Assembly: GCA_035509315.1 (NCBI GenBank)
Contig: DATJLS010000044.1
Location: 35,143-99,142 of the forward strand
DNA: 64,000 nucleotides
Reading direction: 5' to 3'
Origin: JAKAWQ01 sp035509315
GTDB lineage: Bacteria > Pseudomonadota > Alphaproteobacteria > Acetobacterales > Acetobacteraceae
Shown here in pieces: positions 36,382 to 45,129 of the stretch. The notes below the pieces were generated by a model. That model made no database searches and was not told the origin of the DNA. It saw only the letters and a list, made by a program, of their open reading frames with translations. The position numbers were made by a program, and so were the translations under genes. Within the stretch, counting starts at the first letter, position 1, and the number at the start of each line of letters is the position of its first letter.

Positions 36382-37096
36382 CGTCGAATTGGGCTCTCGG
36401 TATCTCACAGGTTAGTACATTCACATTCGCTCGGCGGCGCGTGTCAAGATCATTCTCTGTTTTCATATCAACACGCTGAAAAAGGCGAAGTCATTTCGGT
36501 TCTGGCCACGGGTTGGATACGGTCCGCCGATGCCGACGACTGCTGGGCGGAGCCAAAGGGCGGGATTCCGCCGCGGAAGTCGGCGGACGGGTCGGATTTT
36601 CAACGCGGGCTCGTCGCAAAAATCGGCAACAAGACTGAACCAGTCGGGAACAACCTCCCCCGCTGGGAAGTGCCTACCGACGGGCAACTCGTCTTGTCGT
36701 TCAACGACGACCCGGGACGCACGGCGACAATTCGGATTCGTATGACGTCAAAATCAAAAAGGAAACGAGCGGGAGCGCGACCGATATCGCAGCCAGATGA
36801 ACCGGCGAGGTCGACTCCAAAGCCCCGGCGCGTACGTCGGCGCGGCCGTCGCCGAGATCGGTGGGCAGTATTCCCCGATCAATAGCGGCCTCCTCCGCTG
36901 GCAGGCCCTGATTGCCGGAGAGGAATCATTCTTCTTCAACGATCAGCCCGTCAACTATGGCGATAATACGGGGTCATTCGAGCTGAGCCTCAAGCTGTTG
37001 CGGCGCATGAGTCAGGCCACCGGAAATCCCGCAATTGCCTGCACAATCAGACGGGGACATCATCCCCTGTCCGACTCCAATCATGATCTTCGATAG
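36382..37096 (+). pseudogene. tandem PA-IL/LecA-like beta-sandwich protein, frameshifted
   Basis: Frame 1 (36382-36720) gives EKGEVISVLATGW, GLVAKIGNKTEPVG, NNLPRWEVPTDGQLVLSFND and DPGR. A missing base at about 36721 shifts the continuation to GDNSDSYDVKIKKE. Together these match the core of a PA-IL-type galactophilic lectin domain (GDVITIVAAGW, GALVMKIG, LFRW, YNDVPGTYGNNSGSFSV in Pseudomonas LecA). A third frame from 36797 gives a second, N-terminally shortened copy: VGAAVAEIGGQYSPINSGLL, RW, SFFFNDQPVNYGDNTGSFEL. Both copies keep the calcium-loop pattern ND-x-P...G-D-N. No in-frame start codon or signal peptide is seen, so it is read as a pseudogene. The family call is from motif order, not a search. 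Confidence 0.6.
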
Positions 37097-37240
37097 GATT
37101 GGTCGGTTTGCCATTGCAACCGACGCAAAGGCGCCGTTGTCGGAAGCCCTGGTGGCCCCGCAGACTGTGGCAGCGCCTTTCTCACCGGGGAAGGCTCGGT
37201 TTTGGAGCCGACCCGCCAACATCTTTCCGCTGCGTGGACC

Positions 37241-37640
37241 TCAGTGCATTTTGAGGACGACGCGAAATCGTGCCTTGCCGCTCATCATCCGGTCGTAGGC
37301 GGCTTGGGCTTCCTCGAACGGGAAAATCTCGTTCATCGAACCCACGCCGTTGAGCTGACTGAAGGCAAGCGTGTCCTCGGAGTCGGCGGCGACTCCTGAA
37401 TACCAACCCTTCACGGCCGCGCGCTTGAAAAGCAGGCCGAGCGTGTCGACTGGGAAGGTGCCGACGGCGCCAATCACCATCAACACACCGTTGGCGCCAA
37501 GGCCATCGACGATTGCCTGCATCGCGTCCGGGCTGGTGACGGTCGCGATGATCGCGCGCGCACCCCCCATTTTCCGAAGCGCCTGGGCGACATCGCCCTC
37601 CTTGCTGTCAATATAATCGTGCGCGCCTAGGACGCACACG
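37241..37640 (-). pseudogene. zinc-type alcohol dehydrogenase, C-terminal fragment
   Basis: The complement from about 37640 to the stop at 37241 reads LGAHDYIDSKEGDVAQALRK, then GGARAIIATVTSPDAMQAIV, GLGANGVLMVIGAVGTFPVD and FPFEEAQAAYDRMMSGKARF. This is the cofactor-binding domain and C-terminus of a medium-chain (MDR/AdhP-like) alcohol dehydrogenase. The catalytic zinc-binding N-terminus and the GxGxxG nucleotide motif are absent; the upstream frame is unrelated. It is a 5'-truncated remnant. Confidence 0.85.
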
Positions 37641-38105
37641 TATCTTACACGGAACGAACGGCCGGCGTCCCGTGTGCCCTCAGGCGGATCGCTGCCCCGG
37701 CCCGCGGGCTGGCATCGCCGCTCTCGCCTGAGTCCGGCCGACGATGAACGACCTGATCCGGCCGGCGTCATCTGGTGTCGCCAAATTGCGGACAACCATG
37801 CCGAGATTGGGCCGGCCACAGACGGCGAAGGATGGATATTCGAACGCGACCGGATTCAAAACCGGCTGACGGAGATATGTGGTGCGATCGCCACGGGCAC
37901 GGACGTTTTGTCATCCATAGCCAGAAGGCCGCTTTTGAGCAGGTCAGGGACGAACCCGACCGGCGGTCTGGCAGCCGGCCAGGCCTCGAAAAGCAAACTT
38001 CAAACCGGAAGACCATTTGAGACTGTCGGATCTGGTCAGCGGCATGGTCTCTGCGGCATGGTCGATGATAGAACGAAGTTCGTTCTCTGTTCTCCGGGAG
38101 GCGTT
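37641..38105. other. 465-bp stretch without a recognisable gene
   Basis: A + frame is open from 37674 into the DUF763 gene, but this part shows no family resemblance and begins inside the dehydrogenase fragment, so it is not taken as coding. The DUF763 promoter is expected here. Confidence 0.4.
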
Positions 38106-39371
38106 GTGGCTCAGCGAGCGGGCAGTGCCGATCTGCCGCTTCATCATGGCCGGGTGCCGGCATGGCTCGGCAACCGGATGGCCCGGCTCGGGGCCGTGAT
38201 CGCGCAGGCGATCGTCCACCACTACGGCCGAGACGACTTCCTCCGCCGCCTCGCGCATCCGTTTTGGTTCCAGTCCTTTGGTGCCGTCATGGGCATGGAC
38301 TGGCATTCGTCTGGGATCACCACCAGCGTCATCGGTGCGCTGAAGCGTGGCCTTGCGCCGCTCTCCGGCGAACTCGGCATCCACGTCTGCGGCGGGCGCG
38401 GCCGTCATTCGCGCGAGACACCGGGCGAACTCGTCGCGATCGGCGACCGCGTCGGCTTCGACGGGGCCGCCCTGGCAAAGGCGAGCCGGCTGGTCGCCAA
38501 GGTGGACAGCGCCGCTGTGCAGGATGGGTTCGACCTCTATCTGCACGGCTTTGTCGTGACCGACGACGGCAACTGGGTCGTCGTCCAGCAGGGCATGAAC
38601 GGCGAGAGTCGCCTTGCTCGGCGCTATCACTGGCTCTCGCGGGGTTTGACAAGCTTCGTCGAGGCGCCCCACGCGGCGATCGATGGCGCCGATCAGGGCG
38701 AGATCATCAATCTGACCGACCGGCGAGCGGCGGCGGCACGGCGCGGGCAGCTCGACCTGCTGCGCGATCTTGGGCCGGACCGGATCGTTCGTGAGGTCGC
38801 CGCGCTGGAGCGGCGGGATGTGCCGCCGCCTCCCGACGCGCCGTTTCTCCCGCATCTCGTGATGCCGGCACATCACGATGTGCGGCCGAAGGACGTGATG
38901 ATCCGCCGACTGCATGGCGCGCTGGCGGTCGCCGCGGACCGTGCGCCGTCCGATTTCGCCGAGCTGCTGCTGGTTCCCGGTGTCGGCGCGCGCACCGTGC
39001 AGTCGCTGGCGATGGTGACCGAAATCATTCACGGCGCGCCGTGCCGTTTCGCCGATCCCGCGCGGTTTTCGCTGTCGCATGGCGGCAAGGACCGGCATCC
39101 TTATGCGGTGCCGACAAAGGTCTATGACAAGACGATCGCTGTGCTGAAGTCGGCGATTGCCGGTGCAAGGCTTGGCAATGACGAACGGCTGGAGGCTATC
39201 CGCCGGCTCGACCGCGAGGCTCGACGGCTCGAAGGCCATGTCTCGGGGCCATCGTTTTCTGAGTTCGTCTGCGCCGAGCGGCAGCGGTCGCACGCGTATG
39301 GCGGCCGCAGTGTTTTTGGCTGGGAGCCGGCACCGACGGTGAACGCCGACACAAGGACCAGCCCCCGATAG
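38106..39371 (+). CDS. DUF763 domain-containing protein
   Basis: A 421-aa protein of the DUF763 family, found in archaea and scattered bacteria and of unknown biochemical role. The GTG at 38106 is preceded by GGGAGG at 38097-38102, and the resulting N-terminus (AGSADLPLHHGRVPAWLGNR) is the conserved family start. The 144-codon in-frame extension upstream is rejected. Other conserved blocks are SFGAVMGMDWHSSGITTSVI, HVCGGRGRHSRETP, and SHGGKDRHPYAVPTKVYDKT. The central ELLLVPGVGARTVQSLAMV looks like a helix-hairpin-helix DNA-binding element. It stands alone between a truncated dehydrogenase and the TetR cluster. Confidence 0.88.
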   Translation: MAQRAGSADLPLHHGRVPAWLGNRMARLGAVIAQAIVHHYGRDDFLRRLAHPFWFQSFGAVMGMDWHSSGITTSVIGALKRGLAPLSGELGIHVCGGRGRHSRETPGELVAIGDRVGFDGAALAKASRLVAKVDSAAVQDGFDLYLHGFVVTDDGNWVVVQQGMNGESRLARRYHWLSRGLTSFVEAPHAAIDGADQGEIINLTDRRAAAARRGQLDLLRDLGPDRIVREVAALERRDVPPPPDAPFLPHLVMPAHHDVRPKDVMIRRLHGALAVAADRAPSDFAELLLVPGVGARTVQSLAMVTEIIHGAPCRFADPARFSLSHGGKDRHPYAVPTKVYDKTIAVLKSAIAGARLGNDERLEAIRRLDREARRLEGHVSGPSFSEFVCAERQRSHAYGGRSVFGWEPAPTVNADTRTSPR

Positions 39372-39681
39372 GCGCAGGCCTTGGGGTCGAGCTCAGTCGG
39401 GAATGGCGCAAGAGGATGGGTTTCTGCCGGTCTGTTTTTGGATCCGGATGCGGTGAAACCGAATATGCGATGCAAACGCGCATCCGATGCGGAGCGGCCG
39501 CTTCCGAGCGCATCTGGTGATGCCGGATGACCCTGGCCGGACGAGGACGGCCGGATGCTCTTCCGCACCATCAGTGGCGTTCAATGCCGCGTCGCAACTC
39601 TCGCCGCCACCATCACCGAGTTTGCGGATACCCCTCCCAAAGGACAGCGCGCCCCCCACGTTTCATGCGCGGTCACAGCTC
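39372..39681. other. 310-bp intergenic stretch, nothing recognised
   Basis: This is the convergent spacer between the DUF763 gene and the hypothetical at 39682. No gene or convincing terminator was identified. Confidence 0.35.
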
Positions 39682-40017
39682 CTACCGGCCGCCGGGCGGA
39701 AGTGGCTCCCCAGATATCGGTGGACCAGGGCGAGTTGCGCTTTCGATGATGTCGTCCCAGCTTTTCCCCTTTGCCCTCAAATTGTCGATCCCGGGGCCGT
39801 GCGGATTGCCGTAGACAGCAAGCATGCGATCATGGATTCGTGAGCGCAACGGCTCCGGCGTTCGTTCGCGAAAAACTCCCGCCAGCCGCCTCCGCTCTGC
39901 GTGCATCGCTCGCGCGATCGCTTCCGGGGGCACGCCCGCGCGCCGCATGGCATCAGCCTCCGCGCGCAATGCTACGACGCAGGCTTCGTACTCCGAACGC
40001 AGGGGATCGGCCGTCAC
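39682..40017 (-). CDS. conserved hypothetical protein, 111 residues
   Basis: The product is helical and charged (YEACVVALRAEADAMRRAGV, IARAMHAERRRLAGVFRERT) with a distinctive C-terminus: TPEPLRSRIHDRMLAVYGNP then KGKSWDDIIESATRPG. This type of tail recurs in small hypotheticals of alphaproteobacterial mobile regions. The start overlaps the stop of the upstream glycosylase gene (ATGA), so it is co-translated with it. No catalytic motif is evident; the function is unknown. Confidence 0.7.
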   Translation of the reverse strand: MTADPLRSEYEACVVALRAEADAMRRAGVPPEAIARAMHAERRRLAGVFRERTPEPLRSRIHDRMLAVYGNPHGPGIDNLRAKGKSWDDIIESATRPGPPISGEPLPPGGR

Positions 40018-40739
40018 GCTGGTTGCCGACGTCCGGACCGGGCGCCCAACGCCGCACCGCCACCCGAATCCACGCTCATGGCAAGGACACGGCTGATGGC
40101 GGTCAGGTCTCGGCCGGACTCTCCGGACCAGTGATTGAACGCGGCCTGCACGATGCCAAGGTCACGTTTGCCGCTTGGCGGCCGGTCGATGACGCCCTCC
40201 CGCATCAGCGCCGCCACCATATCGGGCGATGCAATGAAGGCCGGCTTGCCGATCGCCCGAAGAAACCGGCCGGCAGCGTCCCCTCCGAGATGACTGGCAC
40301 GCTTCTTCAGGACATCCAGCAGACCGACATAATCCGTATCCGGCCAGTCGGCGAAGAACCGGGCTGCACTGCCGTGGTCCGCTTTCAGGGCAAGAACGAA
40401 TTGCGCGTTGATCTGCACCGATTTGATCTTGGCCCCGTTGCGCACGATCCCGCGATCCTGCATCAACCTGTCAAATTGCTCCTCCGACACGAAGGCGCAG
40501 GCATTCGGATCGAATCCGCCGAATCCCTTCTCGAAAGCGGGCCATTTGTCGTCGATGACTTTTGACGAAAAACCGGCGTAGAAGATGCGTCGCGTCATCT
40601 CCGCGAGAATGCGATCATCTTGTATCGCGGCAATTTCGGAGGGCGAACGTGACGCGGTCTTGGAAAGGATCTGTTCAAGCGCCTCGGGGCCTCCTTTCCG
40701 CTTTGCTGCCACGGCAAAGATTTCGGCAAAGGGTGTCAC
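40014..40739 (-). CDS. DNA-3-methyladenine glycosylase I-like protein
   Basis: About 241 aa from the GTG at 40739, giving VTPFAEIFAVAAKRKGGPEA as the conserved N-terminus. Helix-hairpin-helix-type segments include MTRRIFYAGFSSKVIDDKWP and FDRLMQDRGIVRNGAKIKSV. The family (Tag-like, HhH superfamily) excises alkylated adenine from DNA as the first step of base excision repair. The chosen start overlaps the stop of the upstream TetR gene as GTGA. The Tag zinc-ligand set was not verified, so the substrate is provisional. Confidence 0.75.
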   Translation of the reverse strand: MTPFAEIFAVAAKRKGGPEALEQILSKTASRSPSEIAAIQDDRILAEMTRRIFYAGFSSKVIDDKWPAFEKGFGGFDPNACAFVSEEQFDRLMQDRGIVRNGAKIKSVQINAQFVLALKADHGSAARFFADWPDTDYVGLLDVLKKRASHLGGDAAGRFLRAIGKPAFIASPDMVAALMREGVIDRPPSGKRDLGIVQAAFNHWSGESGRDLTAISRVLAMSVDSGGGAALGARSGRRQPA

Positions 40740-41155
40740 TGCGCCATCGCCGGTCGTCGGCTTGCATCCTCCAACCAAGCAGGCGCAGGCGCGACAATAC
40801 CTTCGAGCCGTGCCCGCTCCGGCCGAACGCGCGCCAGGACACGGGCGCCTGCAAGTACCGCAAGGAGAAGTCGAGCGACGTTCCGGGCGGATATGCAGGG
40901 GATAATGGTGCCGCCGGCCCGGCCAGCCGCGATGCATTTGAGAAAGAACATTTCGATACGGGTAAAGATGCCGTGACCAAGAGCCATCCGGAAAAGCACG
41001 CGCTTATCGACGAACGCGTCGTGGAGGCTGGCACGGATAAGACCCGCCGTCTCGATCATGCCGCGAATCGACCTCCCCTCAAGGCGCCGGTTCCAAAACC
41101 ACTCCACGGCAGTACCGAACACAACCCCTTCATCGAGCTTCCTGGCTCTCGCCAT
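40736..41155 (-). CDS. TetR-family regulator with internal deletion
   Basis: A 139-aa product. Residues 1-60 form a TetR helix-turn-helix (EGVVFGTAVEWFWNRRLEGR, then SIRGMIETAGLIRASLHDAF and DKRVLFRMAL). The frame then jumps directly to the C-terminal ligand domain (TRIEMFFLKCIAAGRAGGTI, NVARLLLAVLAGARVLARVR). Compared with the usual 190-200 residues about 60 are missing from the middle, yet the frame is preserved. Several HTH positions are also unusual (Trp and His substitutions). It may be non-functional. The gene leads the glycosylase-hypothetical pair. Confidence 0.7.
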   Translation of the reverse strand: MARARKLDEGVVFGTAVEWFWNRRLEGRSIRGMIETAGLIRASLHDAFVDKRVLFRMALGHGIFTRIEMFFLKCIAAGRAGGTIIPCISARNVARLLLAVLAGARVLARVRPERARLEGIVAPAPAWLEDASRRPAMAQ

Positions 41156-41711
41156 TCTCCATCATCCGTTTGCGCCTTGGACGTCCTCCCGACGCATTTT
41201 AGAGCGGAAGAACTAAAACGCAAGAAATGTGCGCCAGGCAGGGATGCCGCGCAGTTTGGGAAGGCGTGTCGCCATGGGCCTGGAAAAACGGCTTGCTGCG
41301 TCCAAAGCCGAGTTCGCGCGCGGCTCCCGCCGGACCTGCAGATAACGACACTGGGCGCCCGTCTGGCCGCGATCTCTCCGCATCTCCCCGACGGCTCCCT
41401 CGGCTACGGTGTTGTCGCGTCGATATTGAGCAGGTTGAGCAGAGGGAGTCCGGTGCATGGGGATGGGGTTGGTGCGCCATTCCGCATTGGGGGCGCGCGT
41501 CTCTCCCTGCCAGACGTCGAAGGCTCGGATGGGAACCGCGTGGCAGGCAGCGGCCGCCAGCCCAATTGCCGCGGCAATGCTGCGTCATCCGACAACAGCC
41601 ACTTGCACGCGTTTCCCGCACAGGGTCTGTTTCGCCCGCTGGCATGCCCCGCTCTTGGACAAATCCGCCCGGATAACCACTTCTCCGCCACCCAACCCCC
41701 GGAGGACAACG
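41156..41711. other. 556-bp divergent intergenic stretch, no gene supported
   Basis: Open frames run through on both strands because of high G+C, but none resembles a protein or has a ribosome-binding site. It separates the TetR cluster from msrB and should contain both promoters. Confidence 0.4.
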
Positions 41712-42161
41712 ATGGCCGAATATCGCAAGACCTCGGAAGCCGTTACCCGGCTGACGCCGGAGCAATATCGGGTGACCCAGCAGAACGGCACCGAGCTTCC
41801 GGGCACCGGCGAGTACCTGCACAACAAGAAGCCGGGTATCTATGTCGATATCGTATCGGGGGAGCCGCTCTTCGCGTCGTCCGACAAATATGAATCCGGC
41901 TGCGGCTGGCCGAGCTTCACCAAGCCGATCGCGCCCGCCAACATCAAGGAGCTGCGGGATGCCTCGCACGGCATGATCCGCACGGAGATACGCTCCTCAT
42001 CCGGGGACAGTCATCTCGGCCATGTCTTCCCCGATGGTCCGGCGGATCGCGGCGGCCTGCGCTACTGCATAAACTCGGCCTCGCTCCGCTTCATCCCTCG
42101 GGACAAGATGGAAGCCGAAGGCTACGGAGCGTATCTGGACCAGGTGAGGGAACCAAAGTGA
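41712..42161 (+). CDS. msrB: peptide-methionine (R)-S-oxide reductase
   Basis: A 149-aa repair enzyme that reduces methionine-R-sulfoxide in oxidised proteins. ATG 41712 follows GGAGGACAACG. Conserved blocks are YESGCGWPSFTKPI, HGMIRTEIRSSSGDSHLGHVF and the catalytic RYCINSASLRF (Cys is the nucleophile). The two CxxC pairs that bind zinc in E. coli MsrB are absent (SGEPLF and SSSGDSH occupy these positions), so this is the zinc-free subtype. No signal peptide; cytoplasmic. It is a single gene. Confidence 0.95.
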   Translation: MAEYRKTSEAVTRLTPEQYRVTQQNGTELPGTGEYLHNKKPGIYVDIVSGEPLFASSDKYESGCGWPSFTKPIAPANIKELRDASHGMIRTEIRSSSGDSHLGHVFPDGPADRGGLRYCINSASLRFIPRDKMEAEGYGAYLDQVREPK

Positions 42162-42277
42162 CCGCACCCACCGGGCGGGGCGCCACCCCAATTCGGTCCC
42201 CAGTCGAAATGGGGCAGAATCGCTGCCCGATGTTTCACAAGAAACACGAACTTGATCAATAAGTTCTTCATCCCTTC

Positions 42278-42297
42278 GCGGGCAGTTGCCTGCCCGC
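42278..42297. terminator. candidate bidirectional hairpin between convergent genes
   Basis: GCGGGCA (42278-42284) and TGCCCGC (42291-42297) pair perfectly over a 6-base loop, between the ends of msrB and the DUF1348 gene. There is no strong U tract, so intrinsic termination is only plausible. Confidence 0.4.
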
Positions 42298-42315
42298 TTC
42301 GTGCCCTTGGTGCCG

Positions 42316-42783
42316 CTATAGCCCGAGATCGCTCAGCCCCGGATGGTCATCGGGCCGCCGTCCGAGCGGCCAGTGATATTTGCGCTCCGTCTCTTTGATC
42401 GGCAGGTCGTTGATGCTGGCGATGCGCCTCCGCATCAAACCATTCTTGTCGAACTCCCAGTTCTCGTTGCCGTAGGATCTGAACCAGTTGCCGCTGTCAT
42501 CGTGCCACTCATAGGCGAAGCGCACGGCAATGTGGTTGCCGCCAAAGGTCCAGACCTCCTTGATCAGCCGATAGTCGAGCTCGCGAGTCCATTTGCGCTT
42601 GAGAAAGGCAACGATGTCCCCGCGCCCGCGCATGAACTCCGCTCGGTTCCGCCACTCACTGTCCTCCGTATAGGCAAGCGCCACGCGCTCCGGGTCGCGC
42701 GTGTTCCAGGCATCTTCGGCTGCTCGCGCTTTCTGGGCGGCGGTCTCGGCGGTGAAAGGCGGGAAGGGGGGACGATCGGACAT
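42316..42783 (-). CDS. DUF1348/SnoaL-like family protein
   Basis: A 155-aa NTF2-fold protein. The start at 42783 (MSDRPPFPPFTAETAAQKAR) is supported by GGAAAGGACT in the complement. Typical DUF1348 blocks are AAEDAWNTRDPERVALAYTE, DSEWRNRAEFMRGRGDI and VRFAYEWHDDSGNWFRSYGN. These proteins are small cone-shaped folds of unknown activity, often treated as putative enzymes. It lies 19 bp downstream of the DSD1-like gene and so may be the last gene of that operon. Confidence 0.88.
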   Translation of the reverse strand: MSDRPPFPPFTAETAAQKARAAEDAWNTRDPERVALAYTEDSEWRNRAEFMRGRGDIVAFLKRKWTRELDYRLIKEVWTFGGNHIAVRFAYEWHDDSGNWFRSYGNENWEFDKNGLMRRRIASINDLPIKETERKYHWPLGRRPDDHPGLSDLGL

Positions 42784-42802
42784 CGGTCGGAGTCCTTTCC
42801 TG

Positions 42803-43909
42803 TTACCATCCGTTGATGCGTGGCCAGACCGCAGCGACCGTCTCGCCGTCATCGGTCACGAAATACCGGTCATGCGCCGCCGCGGTCAGGCACACATGGT
42901 TCGGGGCGACCCGCACCTTGTCACCAACCTTGAGCGTGGGAAACGGGAGAGCAGGGTCGCAGGCAACAACCCCATGTTCCTGATAGGCGCGGCGCACGAT
43001 CGTCGTGCCGAAGCGCCCCGTATCATCCAGTCCGCGCACCAGGCCGAAGCCGTAATCATGCGGCGTTGCTTCCGTGCTTCGGTCCTTTGAGAGCGCGATC
43101 GCCCCGGCATCGATCAGGAATTGATGCAGGTCCGGCCGCTTGCCGATCACGCTCGCAATCACCGTCACGGCGATATCTTCGGGTCCGTGCGTGCCGATCT
43201 CGGCCTGGAAGAGATCGCCGAACATATAGACACCGGCCCGCACTTCCGTCACACCCTCATAGGTGGCGGCGGCAAGCGCCGTGGGCGAGCTTCCCATCGA
43301 AACGATCTCCACCTTCCGCCCGGCCGCCCGCAGAAGCTTCGCCGCATCCACCACCGCGCTCCGCTCCGCCTTGGCAATCGCCGCGCGCCCCGCCGCATCG
43401 CGCGCGCCATAGCTGTGCCCGGCATGGGTGATCACGCCGGCAAGACGCGGCCCGAGCGCCTCTCCAATCGCGAGCAGCTCGGGCCCCTCGGGCGGAACCC
43501 CAGCCCGTCCCTCGCCGCTATCGATCTCGATCAAGGTGCTGATCGGCGCGGGATAGGCGTGGATCGCCGAAGCCGTATCGAGGTCATCCGTGATCACCAG
43601 AACATCGGCCCCGGCCTCGTTGATCTTCGCCACCCGCGCGAGCTTTTCCGGCGTGATGCCGACGGCATAAAGAATGTCCTTGATTCCATGCGCCGCGAAA
43701 TATTCCGCCTCCGCGAGCGTCGAAACCGTGATGGCGCCGTCCACCCCTCCCAGCACCAGCCGCGCGACATCGATCGATTTCGCGGTTTTCAGATGCGGCC
43801 TCAGCATCACGCGATGGCGCGCGAGCGCCTCCGCCATCGTCGCGATATTGCGCTTGAGGATGCGCCGATCGAGCGCCAAAGCCGGTGTCGGGATCTCGGA
43901 AAGCTTCAT
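42803..43909 (-). CDS. DSD1-family PLP enzyme (D-threonine aldolase / D-serine dehydratase-like)
   Basis: A 368-aa fold-type III PLP enzyme. The lysine that forms the Schiff base is in VMLRPHLKTAKSIDVA near the N-terminus, and TLIEIDSGEGRAGV and VSMGSSPTA follow. The C-terminal PNHVC provides the His/Cys metal pair of the family. Members cleave D-threonine or related D-3-hydroxyamino acids, or dehydrate D-serine. It is translationally coupled (ATGA) to the threonine-synthase-like gene upstream. The substrate within the family is not settled by sequence. Confidence 0.88.
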   Translation of the reverse strand: MKLSEIPTPALALDRRILKRNIATMAEALARHRVMLRPHLKTAKSIDVARLVLGGVDGAITVSTLAEAEYFAAHGIKDILYAVGITPEKLARVAKINEAGADVLVITDDLDTASAIHAYPAPISTLIEIDSGEGRAGVPPEGPELLAIGEALGPRLAGVITHAGHSYGARDAAGRAAIAKAERSAVVDAAKLLRAAGRKVEIVSMGSSPTALAAATYEGVTEVRAGVYMFGDLFQAEIGTHGPEDIAVTVIASVIGKRPDLHQFLIDAGAIALSKDRSTEATPHDYGFGLVRGLDDTGRFGTTIVRRAYQEHGVVACDPALPFPTLKVGDKVRVAPNHVCLTAAAHDRYFVTDDGETVAAVWPRINGW

Positions 43910-45054
43910 GGTTTCGCCTCGAGAATTTCGGCAATTCGCGCCCCGGCCTTGAGCCCGCTCCCGGTCAGCACGAGCACGGTCGTCTCACCGGCGGCGATCT
44001 TGCCCGCCTCCATCAGCCGCCTGAAACCCGCGCCCGGCTGCGCCGCGGTCGGCTCCACGAACAGCCCCATGCGCGCGAGCGCAAGCGTCGCCTCCGCAAT
44101 CTCCACCTCGCTCAGCGCGATCGCGCCACCGCCGCTCTCACGCAAGCATTGCAGCACCGTGCCGAACCGCACAGGATGCGCAATCGCCGTTCCCTCGGCG
44201 ATCGTCGGCCGCACCACGTTCGCCACTTTCGCCTCACTTCCTGCCGCGAAGGCGGCCGCGATCGGTCCGCAATTCTCCGGCTGGACCGCGAAAATCCGCG
44301 GCATCTTTTCAATCTCGCCCGCGCGCAAAAGCTCCCCGAACCCGATCGCGAGCCCAAGCACGTTCGATCCCGCCCCGCATGGCACGATCACATTGTCCGG
44401 CGCGCGGAACCCCAGCTCCTCCCACAGCTCATAGGCGAGCGTCTTCGTCCCTTCGAGAAAGAAGGGGTGCCAATTGTGGCTGGCGTAAAAAATGCTCTCC
44501 GATTTCCTGAGCGCCGCTTCCGCCGTCGCTTGCCGGTCTCCGGGAACCAGCTCCACCTGCGCCCCGTGTGCGCGCATCGCCACCAGCTTGGCCGGGCTCG
44601 TCGCCGCCGGGGCGAGGATCGTCGCCGCCATGCCGCCGGCCGCCGCATAGGCCGCGATCGCCGCCCCGCCATTGCCCGAGCTGTCCTCGAGCACCGCGCC
44701 GATCCCTTGCGCGCGCAGAAGCGAGAGCATCACGCTCGCTCCGCGATCCTTGAAGCTCCCGGTGGGCGTCACCCATTCGCATTTCACGAGCGCATCGGCC
44801 CCGCCGATCGTCCGCGCGACGAGCGGCGTCATGCCTTCGCCCATGCTGATCGGCACCGCCCGGGGAAGCGGCAGTACCGCGCGATAGCGCCAGAGGCTCC
44901 GCACGCCGGTCTCGATCTCCGCCCGCCCGATCCCCTCCCGCTTCGTCAGCAGCAAGGGCCGCCGTCCCGGCCCCGACCAGCGCGGCTCATCCAGCGGATA
45001 GGTTTGCCCATTCTCCGGATCGAGATACGCGATCTCCGTCGCCGCCTGCGCCAT
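43906..45054 (-). CDS. threonine synthase-like PLP-dependent enzyme
   Basis: A 382-aa fold-type II PLP enzyme. The lysine is in TPTGSFKDRGASVMLS, the phosphate-binding loop later in CGAGSNVLGLAIG, with DSSGNGGAAIAAYAAAGGM between. Threonine synthases and related lyases share these. ATG 45054 is used; the longer open frame upstream is antisense to the M20 gene. The stop overlaps the start of the DSD1-like gene. Coupling to a D-amino-acid enzyme raises the possibility of a catabolic threonine/serine role rather than biosynthesis, so thrC is not assigned. Confidence 0.85.
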   Translation of the reverse strand: MAQAATEIAYLDPENGQTYPLDEPRWSGPGRRPLLLTKREGIGRAEIETGVRSLWRYRAVLPLPRAVPISMGEGMTPLVARTIGGADALVKCEWVTPTGSFKDRGASVMLSLLRAQGIGAVLEDSSGNGGAAIAAYAAAGGMAATILAPAATSPAKLVAMRAHGAQVELVPGDRQATAEAALRKSESIFYASHNWHPFFLEGTKTLAYELWEELGFRAPDNVIVPCGAGSNVLGLAIGFGELLRAGEIEKMPRIFAVQPENCGPIAAAFAAGSEAKVANVVRPTIAEGTAIAHPVRFGTVLQCLRESGGGAIALSEVEIAEATLALARMGLFVEPTAAQPGAGFRRLMEAGKIAAGETTVLVLTGSGLKAGARIAEILEAKP

Positions 45055-45129
45055 CCTTGCGCTCTTGCCCCTGTCGCCCTTGCCCGCACCCGGATAGCAT
45101 GTCCCATTCCCTGCGTCGCGGAGCCTCCC

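Noticed and set aside
37944..39293. 449-codon open frame on the - strand
   Set aside because: It is the mirror of the DUF763 gene, which has conserved family blocks and a good ribosome-binding site.
43885..45129. Long in-frame N-terminal extension of the M20 hydrolase
   Set aside because: The extension is antisense to the threonine-synthase-like gene; the real start at 45130 gives the conserved N-terminus.
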